From NCBI GenBank assembly GCA_965207045.1, contig OZ242261.1, positions 1-64,000 on the forward strand: a stretch of 64,000 bases of DNA, given 5' to 3'. The stretch comes from G965207045 sp965207045 (GTDB taxonomy: Bacteria > Pseudomonadota > Alphaproteobacteria > Rickettsiales > Anaplasmataceae). Below are positions 57,149 through 64,000 of the stretch, one piece after another. Within the stretch, counting starts at the first letter, position 1, and each line of letters opens with the position of its first letter. The translations under genes and the position numbers were made by a program. Below the pieces are notes generated by a model. It did not search any database, was not told the DNA's origin, and worked only from the letters and a program-made list of their open reading frames with translations.

Positions 57149-58953
57149 TTTATACCTTTCTTTGCTCTTTTTCTCTCGTTTGGATCTAAAAGTGCTTTAC
57201 GTAAGCGGATTGATTTTGGTGTCATTTCAACTAATTCGTCATCATTAATGTAAGAAATCATTTCTTCTAGGGTCATAGATTTTTTTGGTGATAATTTTAC
57301 AGCTTCGTCACTGCCAGAAGCTCGCATATTTGTTAATTGTTTCCCTTTTAGAAGATTAACTTCTAAATCATTATTACGGTTATGTTGGCCAACTATCATT
57401 CCAGTATAAACTTCATCTTGTGGTTCTACAAACATGATACCTCGATCTTGTAAATTAAAAATCGCATAAGCAATAGCTTCTCCAGTATTCATAGAGATCA
57501 ATGCACCATTTCTTCTATTATCAAGTTGTCCCTTGAATAGACCATAACTGTGAAATATCCGGTTCATAATTCCAGTTCCACGACTGTCAGTTAAAAATTC
57601 TCCTTGATAACCAATCAATCCACGCGATGGAATCAGGTATGTCATTCTAGTTCTACCATTTAGAGTCTCTATGCTTTGCATCTCACCTTTGCGTTTACTC
57701 AACTTTTCCATTATTACGCCACTGAACTCCTCATCGATATCTATCAACAATTCTTCTATAGGTTCCAGCTTTTCACCATTTTCATATTTAAATATAACCT
57801 TTGGTCGTGATATTGAGCATTCGTAGCCTTCACGCCTCATTGTTTCCATTAAAACTCCAAGCTGCAATTCACCACGACCACAAACTTCATAAGTATCATT
57901 TTCTGGTATTTCAATTACCTGGATTGCAACATTTGTTTCTGCTTCATACATTAATCTATCTCGAATCATTCTTGAGGTCAATTTAGTACCATCCTTGCCG
58001 GCTAGTGGTGAAGTATTTACTGAAATAGTGATTGCCATGGTGGAAGGATCAATTGGTGTTGAAGGTAATGGTTCTTTAACAGAAATGGCTGCTATTGTAT
58101 CAGTCACAGAGCATTTTTTCATACCCGCAATTGCAACTATATCACCGGATCTTGCTTCGTCGACGGGTACGCGCTGTAGACCAACAAAAGACTGTAATTT
58201 AGTTAACCTACTCTTTTCTACAACATTACCATCTAAATCAAGAGTATGCACTTCCATATTTGCACGAGCAACCCCTTTATAAATTTTACCAGTCAAAACT
58301 CTTCCAAGAAATGAGTCTGATTCTAGGAGTGTTACTAGCATGGAAAATGGAGCATCATCATCAGATTCAGCTAATTCTACGTGTTGCAGGATTGTTTCAA
58401 ATAGAGGTTCTAAGTTTTTTCTCTCATCAGACATTTTATGTACAGCCCAACCATCTCTTCCTGATGCGTATAGAACTGGGAAATCTAACTGGTCGTCATT
58501 TGCATCCAGATTAATAAATAACTCTATTATTTCTTCCATAACTTCGTCAACTCTAGCATCTTGACGATCAACTTTATTGATAACAACAATTGGTCTCAAA
58601 CCTGCTTTTAGTGCTTTTAATAAGACAAATTTAGTTTGTGGCATAGGACCTTCAGCGCTATCTACTAGCAATAACACAGAATTAGCCATTGATAGAACTC
58701 GTTCTACCTCTCCACCAAAATCAACATGGCCTGGTGTATCAATAATATTTATTTTACTTCCTTGCCAAATCACAGATGTACATTTAGCAAGGATTGTTAT
58801 TCCTCTTTCTATTTCAAGGGCGTTTTTATCCATAACCCTCTCCCTAATATTCTGATGATCCTGTAGAGTGCCACTTTGTTTCAATAAATTATCAAGCAGA
58901 GTGGTTTTTCCGTGATCTACATGGGCTATTATTGCTATATTACGTATTTCCAT
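57145..58953 (-). CDS. typA: Translational GTPase TypA/BipA
   Basis: 602 residues from the ATG at 58953, which has AGGA five bases upstream; a TTG farther out is not needed. G1 AHVDHGKT, G2/G3 with ERGITILAKCTSV and DTPGHVDFGGEVERV, NKVD (G4). C-terminal segments AYAIFNLQDRGIMFVEPQ and IVGQHNRNNDLEVNLLKGKQLTNMRASGSD are the BipA-specific domain. A stress-related ribosome-binding GTPase. Confidence 0.97.
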   Translation of the reverse strand: MEIRNIAIIAHVDHGKTTLLDNLLKQSGTLQDHQNIRERVMDKNALEIERGITILAKCTSVIWQGSKINIIDTPGHVDFGGEVERVLSMANSVLLLVDSAEGPMPQTKFVLLKALKAGLRPIVVINKVDRQDARVDEVMEEIIELFINLDANDDQLDFPVLYASGRDGWAVHKMSDERKNLEPLFETILQHVELAESDDDAPFSMLVTLLESDSFLGRVLTGKIYKGVARANMEVHTLDLDGNVVEKSRLTKLQSFVGLQRVPVDEARSGDIVAIAGMKKCSVTDTIAAISVKEPLPSTPIDPSTMAITISVNTSPLAGKDGTKLTSRMIRDRLMYEAETNVAIQVIEIPENDTYEVCGRGELQLGVLMETMRREGYECSISRPKVIFKYENGEKLEPIEELLIDIDEEFSGVIMEKLSKRKGEMQSIETLNGRTRMTYLIPSRGLIGYQGEFLTDSRGTGIMNRIFHSYGLFKGQLDNRRNGALISMNTGEAIAYAIFNLQDRGIMFVEPQDEVYTGMIVGQHNRNNDLEVNLLKGKQLTNMRASGSDEAVKLSPKKSMTLEEMISYINDDELVEMTPKSIRLRKALLDPNERKRAKKGIK

Positions 58954-58968
58954 CTTAATCCTAAACAA

Positions 58969-59132
58969 TATACATTTGCGTTAAAAAATAAAAAAACATG
59001 AAACAATGATGAACAATAAAATATTAAGCATAACAATAAATCATGCAATTTTTTTAAAAGCCAGTTGTAAAATGAAAACTTTGCAGGAATGTAAAACAAT
59101 TGCAATTTGTGCAACTTTGCGATTACATAAAA
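58969..59132. other. A/T-rich spacer between typA and pal
   Basis: Contains the typA promoter region. A long frame on minus (58935-59147) is rich in Phe/Leu and overlaps the typA start; it looks like a by-product of A/T content. Confidence 0.4.
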
Positions 59133-59170
59133 GAAAAAAACAGCCAAAGTTTAGAAAGGCTCAGGCTGTT
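59133..59170 (-). terminator. Terminator of pal
   Basis: Seven-base perfect stem AACAGCC/GGCTGTT on minus, with a loop that itself can pair (AGCC/GGCT), followed by TTTTTTTCTTTT. It lies 20 bases behind the pal stop. Confidence 0.75.
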
Positions 59171-59190
59171 ATGAAAATTTAACTTTTTAT

Positions 59191-59877
59191 TTAATCACTG
59201 AAAAAGTCTAAATCCTCTTCACTATCATCTACAACAAAAACAACACCTGAAGAGCACCCGTCTGTTATGTTATTACTTGAAATTCCATCAGACTCTCCTT
59301 CAGAATGACCCATGCCAGAGATTATGCAACGTTTACTTTCTTTTTGGACAATATCATTGTGGTCAATTGTGCCATCATCAGGCATAATAACAGATCTTCT
59401 ATTTTGTCTATGGTAGATATCTCTCTTATCCTTATCACCACCTTCAAGAATATTATAGATTGGGCGAGTAGTGTCACAACGCAAAGATTCTTTACCCATA
59501 GAATCAACTTTTAGCCTATCTGCATCTATACCTTTTGATACTAGATATTCTTTTACTGAGTTAGCGCGACGTTCCCCTAATGCAATATTATATACCCTAG
59601 GACCCCTCTCATCAGCATGGCCGACTATCAAGAAATCGTCTTTTTCACTTTGCTTCATTTTGTAAACATGGAAATCTAGCTTCTTTTTAGCACGCTCACT
59701 CAAATCAGATTTATCAAATTCAAAAAAAACAGTATCATTGTTTTTGTAGCTCATTAATTCTAAGTCATCGTGCATTGAAAAACTACGATTATGGCTATTA
59801 GTATCATCCATTAAAGTGTGATTGCAACTACTAGCTAGCAACAAGATAGCAGAAGACAGAAAAATTTTGTTAAACAT
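59191..59877 (-). CDS. pal: Peptidoglycan-associated lipoprotein Pal
   Basis: 228 residues. Lipobox LASSC with the acylated Cys18. OmpA-C domain with VGHADERGPRVYNIALGERRANSVKEYL, the peptidoglycan-binding loop. AAGGAG lies seven bases before the ATG. It ends with about 55 additional residues after the domain, rich in Asp/Glu/Ser, with the terminal VVDDSEEDLDFF, longer than standard Pal. With Tol proteins it holds the outer membrane; none is in the window. Confidence 0.93.
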   Translation of the reverse strand: MFNKIFLSSAILLLASSCNHTLMDDTNSHNRSFSMHDDLELMSYKNNDTVFFEFDKSDLSERAKKKLDFHVYKMKQSEKDDFLIVGHADERGPRVYNIALGERRANSVKEYLVSKGIDADRLKVDSMGKESLRCDTTRPIYNILEGGDKDKRDIYHRQNRRSVIMPDDGTIDHNDIVQKESKRCIISGMGHSEGESDGISSNNITDGCSSGVVFVVDDSEEDLDFFSD

Positions 59878-60023
59878 TATAAACTCCTTGATAAATAAAT
59901 ATACCCCAGTATAAACAAATACAGTTAACAGCTGCTACATTACTCTGCACTACGAATTAGTCAAGTAAAATTGTTTATTTTGTCAGTTTATGCTATTTCT
60001 TAATCGTAAAGTATGAGGAAAAG

Positions 60024-61502
60024 ATGAGGTTATATGACTCTTTATGTAAAATATTCCGTGAAATAAGCAATATTGACAATATTACTGACTTATTGGAATG
60101 GGATGCACAGGTAATGATGCCAAAAGGCTCTAGTCATAATCGTGTAACGCAAATTAACACTTTAAGTAGAATAAAACATGAAATTTTGACAGATAGCACT
60201 GTTTCGCAGTTAATACAGGAAAATCTTAAGCAAAGGGATACACTTAATCAATGGCAACAGTCTAATCTGATGCATATGGAAAAAGTGCGTAATGATGCCA
60301 GGGCTGTTCCGGTTGATTTACTGGATGCTTTTAATAAAACTTGTTTATTAAGTCAAGATGCCTGGAGAAAGGCTAAAGAAGAAAATAAATTCAAGATTTG
60401 GCTTCCACATCTACAAGAGTTAGTGAGTTTAGTAAGTAAAATTGCAATAGCAAAAGCTGAATTTTTAGGTTGTTCTAGGTATGAAGCTTTATTAGATTAT
60501 TATGAGCCTAATTTGAGAATATGTGATATTGATTCTATATTTGGTGAGATTGGTAAGTTTTTACGTGAATTTATAAAAAAAGTAATGGAAAAGCAAACAA
60601 AGGTTGCTGGACATGTTCCTGCTTTTTCGATTGAAACACAACGTGATTTAAGCAGATTTTTATTGAAATTAGTAAACTTACCTAAGGATAGGTTAAGAAT
60701 TGACGAAAGTGTTCACCCATTTACTTCAGGTAATTTCTTTGATACAAGAATAGCTGTAGCATATGATGAAGGTGATTTTACAAAAGCATTTCGTACAACG
60801 TTGCATGAGTGTGGACACGCACTTTATTCTATGAATTTGCCGTCAGAATTTTCTGGGTTGCCAGTTGGATGTTCTCTTGGGATGGCAATGCATGAAGCAC
60901 AAGCTTTACTATTTGAAAAGCAGATAGGTTCATCTTTTCAATTCATAAGTTATATGACACCTATTTTTAAAAAGGTGCTTAAAGGTAAACCATGGTCAGC
61001 AAAAAGTATTTACAGCAAAATAAATCGTGTTCAACCTTCGTCAGTTAGAATTTATGCAGATGAAGTTACATATCCTGCGCATATAATGATTCGTTATACC
61101 CTAGAAAAAGCTCTTATTGAAAATGAATTACAAGTGCAAGATTTACCTCAAGCATGGAATGAAGATATGAATCATTATTTAGGAGTTGCTCCTAAAAATA
61201 ATACTGAAGGTTGTTTACAAGATATACATTGGGCTTCTGGTAATTTTGGATACTTTCCTTCATATCTTCTGGGCATGATAATATCAGCACAATTATTTGC
61301 TAAAATTAAGAGAACAGTTCCTGATGTTATGGATCAAGTAGCAGAAGGGAAGTTAGGAGAAATAATTGATTGGCTTGTTGAGAATATATACAAACATGGA
61401 AACAGGTATAATATGCAAGAAATAATGAAAATGGCTGTGGGAGAACAGCTAAATCCAGCTCATTACATAAAGTACTTAGAAGAAAAATATTGTCCAGGTT
61501 GA
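60024..61502 (+). CDS. Metallocarboxypeptidase Taq (M32)
   Basis: 492 residues. HECGH zinc motif (261-265) and Glu291 in HEAQ give the HEXXH + E layout; the surrounding DEGDFTKAFRTTLHECGHALYSM and IRYTLEKALIE, and NTEGCLQDIHWASGNFGYFPSYLLG are the M32 signature. A broad cytosolic carboxypeptidase. GAGGAAAAG directly before ATG. Starts a run of four plus-strand genes. Confidence 0.95.
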   Translation: MRLYDSLCKIFREISNIDNITDLLEWDAQVMMPKGSSHNRVTQINTLSRIKHEILTDSTVSQLIQENLKQRDTLNQWQQSNLMHMEKVRNDARAVPVDLLDAFNKTCLLSQDAWRKAKEENKFKIWLPHLQELVSLVSKIAIAKAEFLGCSRYEALLDYYEPNLRICDIDSIFGEIGKFLREFIKKVMEKQTKVAGHVPAFSIETQRDLSRFLLKLVNLPKDRLRIDESVHPFTSGNFFDTRIAVAYDEGDFTKAFRTTLHECGHALYSMNLPSEFSGLPVGCSLGMAMHEAQALLFEKQIGSSFQFISYMTPIFKKVLKGKPWSAKSIYSKINRVQPSSVRIYADEVTYPAHIMIRYTLEKALIENELQVQDLPQAWNEDMNHYLGVAPKNNTEGCLQDIHWASGNFGYFPSYLLGMIISAQLFAKIKRTVPDVMDQVAEGKLGEIIDWLVENIYKHGNRYNMQEIMKMAVGEQLNPAHYIKYLEEKYCPG

Positions 61503-61505
61503 TTT

Positions 61506-62834
61506 ATGAGAATAACGCATCAAGATGTTCAATTAGCTTTAGGGTCAACTAATGAATCTGGGCAATGGATTTGTTTTGGTGTTTCCATAGATACTAGGAC
61601 TCTCAAATCAGGAAATTTATTTATAGCGATTAGAGGGCCGAATTTTGATGGGCATGATTTTATAAAAGTAGCGAAGGAGAGAGGAGCTGTAGCAGTAATT
61701 ACTGATAGAGAAATCACTGTTGATATACCTTATGTAATAGTTCTTGATACGTTGAAGGCATTACAAGATTTGGCAGGCTATAAGCGATCTAAATCTACTG
61801 CAATATTCATTGGAATTACAGGTAGTGTCGGTAAAACAACAACAAAAGAAATGGTTTATAATACTTTAATTCTTCATGGAAAAGCTTTCAGAAATTTTGG
61901 TAATTTTAACAATCATATAGGTTTACCCTTAAGTTTACTTAATGCTCCTGATGATTCCCAGTACATAATATTAGAAATGGGAATGAGTAATTTTGGAGAA
62001 ATAGAGTTTCTTGCTAAAATAGTCAGACCTGAAATTTCAATAATAACAAATGTAGGTGCTGCTCATTTAGGTAATTTTAATTCTATAGAAGAAATTGCAA
62101 AAGCAAAAGCTGAAATTTTTATCCATACGAAAAGTATAGTAATATTAAATAAAGAAGATAAGTTCTATGAGTATTTGCTAGACAGAACAAATTTGTATAG
62201 AAATATTAGTAAGGTAATCTCCGTTGGTTCAAAGGGTACTGATGTTGTGTTAGTGAGCTATGGTTCAGGACATGCTCAAGTATCTATACATGATACTAAA
62301 TATGAATTTCTAATTCCGAATTTACATTTAGCGCAAAACAGTTTACTAGCTTTATCTGTTATTCATGCTTTGTGCTTGGATATGCAAGTATCAATAAAGG
62401 GACTTAATAATTTTACTCCTCAAGAAGGGCGTGGAAACATTATTACTAAGAATGGTATTACAATAATTAATGATACTTATAATGCAAATCCACCATCTAT
62501 GAAAGCAGCTTTAAAATCACTTTCTGATTTTGATGGGCGAAAAGTAGCTGTAATTGGTGACATGTTAGAATTGGGAGATAAAGCGAGAGAGTTGCATGAA
62601 GAGCTTGCACAAACAATTGAGCAATATAAAATAGATGTAGTTATTACTATTGGCAGTAATATGAAACATTTGTTTGATATTTTACCTCACTATAGACGTG
62701 GTAACCATTTTAGGATAGTAAGAGGTGCTGATATTTTACGTAATGTACGGAAAGGTGATGTAGTTTTGATTAAAGGATCACGTGCAATGAGAATGGAATC
62801 AATTATAGAAAGGCTTATTTGTTATGATGAGTAA
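61506..62834 (+). CDS. murF: UDP-MurNAc-tripeptide:D-Ala-D-Ala ligase
   Basis: 442 residues. ATP loop ITGSVGKTTTKEM (104-116), the FRNFGNFNNHIGLPLSLL segment, ILEMGMSNFGEIEFLAKIVRP, the central TYNANPPSMKAAL, and the C-terminal VLIKGSRAMRMESII are canonical MurF. Last cytosolic step of the peptide stem. With dapE and pal it implies some peptidoglycan. Overlaps ubiA by eleven bases. Confidence 0.96.
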   Translation: MRITHQDVQLALGSTNESGQWICFGVSIDTRTLKSGNLFIAIRGPNFDGHDFIKVAKERGAVAVITDREITVDIPYVIVLDTLKALQDLAGYKRSKSTAIFIGITGSVGKTTTKEMVYNTLILHGKAFRNFGNFNNHIGLPLSLLNAPDDSQYIILEMGMSNFGEIEFLAKIVRPEISIITNVGAAHLGNFNSIEEIAKAKAEIFIHTKSIVILNKEDKFYEYLLDRTNLYRNISKVISVGSKGTDVVLVSYGSGHAQVSIHDTKYEFLIPNLHLAQNSLLALSVIHALCLDMQVSIKGLNNFTPQEGRGNIITKNGITIINDTYNANPPSMKAALKSLSDFDGRKVAVIGDMLELGDKARELHEELAQTIEQYKIDVVITIGSNMKHLFDILPHYRRGNHFRIVRGADILRNVRKGDVVLIKGSRAMRMESIIERLICYDE

Positions 62835-63702
62835 CTCTTTCAATAAAGCCTGTTCTAGCTCTTACTTTAAGTTAGCTCGTATGCATGATTTAACTGGAGC
62901 ATGGTTGTTACTTCTTCCGTGCTTATGGAGTTTAATTTTAGCTAGCAGTGGTATTTTCCACTTATTGTGGGTTCCAGTGTTTATTGTGGGTGCAATTGTT
63001 ATGCGTTCTGCAGGCTGTATTATAAATGACATTATAGATATACATCTTGATAAAAAAATTAAAAGAACAAAGCTTAGACCATTAGCAAATGGTGATTTAA
63101 CAATACGCCAAGCTATTATATTTTGTAGCATTCTGTCTTGTATGGGTTTAGTAATATTGATCACTATGGGCACTACATCAATAGTATTAGGTGTTATAGC
63201 GGCTGTTTTTTCTATAATCTATCCGTTTGCAAAATATTATGTTGCAATTCCTCAATTTATGCTTGGTATAACTTTTAATTTTGGCGCTTTAATTGGTTGG
63301 AGTACTGTTCATGGGTATGTCAATTTGCCTCCTATTTTACTTTATATAGGTAGTATTTTTTGGACGTTATACTACGACACAATATACGCACATCAAGATA
63401 AAATTGAAGATAAGAAAGAAGGTATTAATTCAATGTCTTTAACCTGCTTTGGTTCTAAAAAATGGCTTAAAAGGTTTTACATGATTACAATAATTATGTG
63501 GTCTTTTACTGGTGTTCTATCTAGAGTTAATGTCTTATATTATGCTTCCTTAATAGTTATATTTTATTTTATGCGCAGACAACTAAACAACCTTGACTTC
63601 AACAATGAGAGTGAATGTGCTATTGCATTCAGATTTAACGTGAAAGTCGGTCTCGTACTACTTTTTGGTTCATTCTTAGGCAAAATTCATGAATTTGTTT
63701 AA
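62824..63702 (+). CDS. ubiA: 4-hydroxybenzoate polyprenyltransferase
   Basis: 292 residues, eight or nine membrane helices. First Asp motif in INDIIDIHLDKKIKRTKLRPLANG (Asn68, Asp69, Asp72, Asp76), second in YAHQDKIEDKKEGINSMSL. Attaches the prenyl chain to 4-hydroxybenzoate in ubiquinone synthesis. Together with the UbiH-type gene it shows a respiratory quinone pathway. Overlaps the next gene by 14 bases. Confidence 0.95.
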   Translation: MMSNSFNKACSSSYFKLARMHDLTGAWLLLLPCLWSLILASSGIFHLLWVPVFIVGAIVMRSAGCIINDIIDIHLDKKIKRTKLRPLANGDLTIRQAIIFCSILSCMGLVILITMGTTSIVLGVIAAVFSIIYPFAKYYVAIPQFMLGITFNFGALIGWSTVHGYVNLPPILLYIGSIFWTLYYDTIYAHQDKIEDKKEGINSMSLTCFGSKKWLKRFYMITIIMWSFTGVLSRVNVLYYASLIVIFYFMRRQLNNLDFNNESECAIAFRFNVKVGLVLLFGSFLGKIHEFV

Positions 63703-64000
63703 AGAGTGCATGAGCGAATTTCCTACAGGAGTTACTGTAGTTACAATAAGAGAACGTTATGGTATTACAATTAATTCTTTTTGTTCCTTATCTTTGAATC
63801 CCATGTTAGTTCTGTTTAATTTAGAAAAAGCTGCGAATAAGTTTTATATGTTTCATGAGTGTAAAGAATTTGTAGTCAATATATTAAGCGAAGAGCAGGA
63901 AGAGGTTTCTCGCGCATTCGCTGAAAATATGGATATGCAATTGAAAAAATATTTTTCAAATGAGAATAGTTTACCTATAATTCAAGGAGCGTTATGCTAT
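63689..64000 (+). CDS. Flavin reductase-like protein, partial (5' end)
   Basis: The frame starts with ATG at 63689 inside the ubiA end and runs to the window edge (104 codons). CMSEFPTGVTVVTI and GITINSFCSLSLNPMLVLFNLEKAANKF are typical of the FMN-binding flavin reductase (HpaC-like) family, which reduces free flavin with NAD(P)H. The C-terminal half, with the remaining fold, is outside the window. Confidence 0.88.
   Translation, partial: MNLFKECMSEFPTGVTVVTIRERYGITINSFCSLSLNPMLVLFNLEKAANKFYMFHECKEFVVNILSEEQEEVSRAFAENMDMQLKKYFSNENSLPIIQGALCY

Noticed and set aside
58935..59147. Possible 70-residue membrane protein before typA
   Set aside because: Overlaps the typA start and its ribosome site; composition is only what A/T-rich DNA gives.

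Overview
The window is AT-rich bacterial chromosome from an obligate intracellular alphaproteobacterium of the order Rickettsiales. Its gene set looks like Anaplasmataceae, or a close flagellum-bearing relative. The reasons are the GroEL signature after the second sheet (TKDGYKV), de novo purine genes (purC, purE) beside ThiD, an hflK-hflC-htrA operon, an FbpA-type iron-binding protein, a VirB6-like ectodomain protein with the proline-rich PPPPPFC motif, a giant fused glutamate-synthase-like reductase, ankyrin remnants, and many lineage-specific proteins of unknown function. No database search was run, so the taxonomic call is inference.

Layout. 0-2.2 kb: two putative effector-type proteins, one with recent internal duplication. 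2.5-6.5 kb: recR, a Dsb-like oxidoreductase, small unknown proteins, thiD, a gene-transfer-agent-type NlpC/P60 peptidase and tRNA-Cys. 6.5-9.4 kb: gatB and an unknown protein with a nuclear-localisation-like basic repeat. 9.5-13.2 kb: a four-gene flagellar axial cluster (rod-binding protein, FlgN-like, FlgK, FlgL), with the SRP RNA gene (ffs) immediately behind it on the opposite strand. 13.4-16.5 kb: a VirB6-like secreted protein and an unknown membrane protein. 16.6-22.7 kb: housekeeping block (atpD-atpC-tal, an XRE regulator, a PolB-like exonuclease, rpmA-rplU, ribB-ychF). 22.7-23.8 kb: decayed DNA. 23.8-31.5 kb: gltP-like symporter, yqgF, fbpA, hflK-hflC-htrA and a glycerol-1-phosphate dehydrogenase-like gene. 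31.6-34.5 kb: groES-groEL and purC. 34.9-39.7 kb: tRNA-Thr, a secreted unknown protein, ispE-radC-zapA-coiled-coil operon, dapE. 39.8-42.6 kb: three unknown proteins. 42.6-45.8 kb: the 1061-residue reductase. 45.9-51.5 kb: pseudogene-rich zone (ankyrin and small membrane-protein remnants) holding intact znuC and an mrpD/nuoN-like gene. 51.6-56.2 kb: two small membrane proteins, ubiH, pstC and another unknown protein. 56.4-64 kb: purE-typA, pal, a M32 carboxypeptidase, murF-ubiA and a partial flavin reductase.

How it fits together. The housekeeping content (peptidoglycan precursors via DapE and MurF, IspE, Pal, ubiquinone via UbiA and UbiH, riboflavin, thiamine, purines) indicates an intracellular bacterium that still makes cofactors and some cell wall. 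The hypothetical genes lie in accessory islets between housekeeping blocks. Several appear to share a short helical module (AI-x-G-x-DKL-like followed by a second helix), suggesting a lineage-specific expanding effector family. The hook-filament junction genes are the most unexpected functional item, because the well-studied Anaplasmataceae lack flagella.
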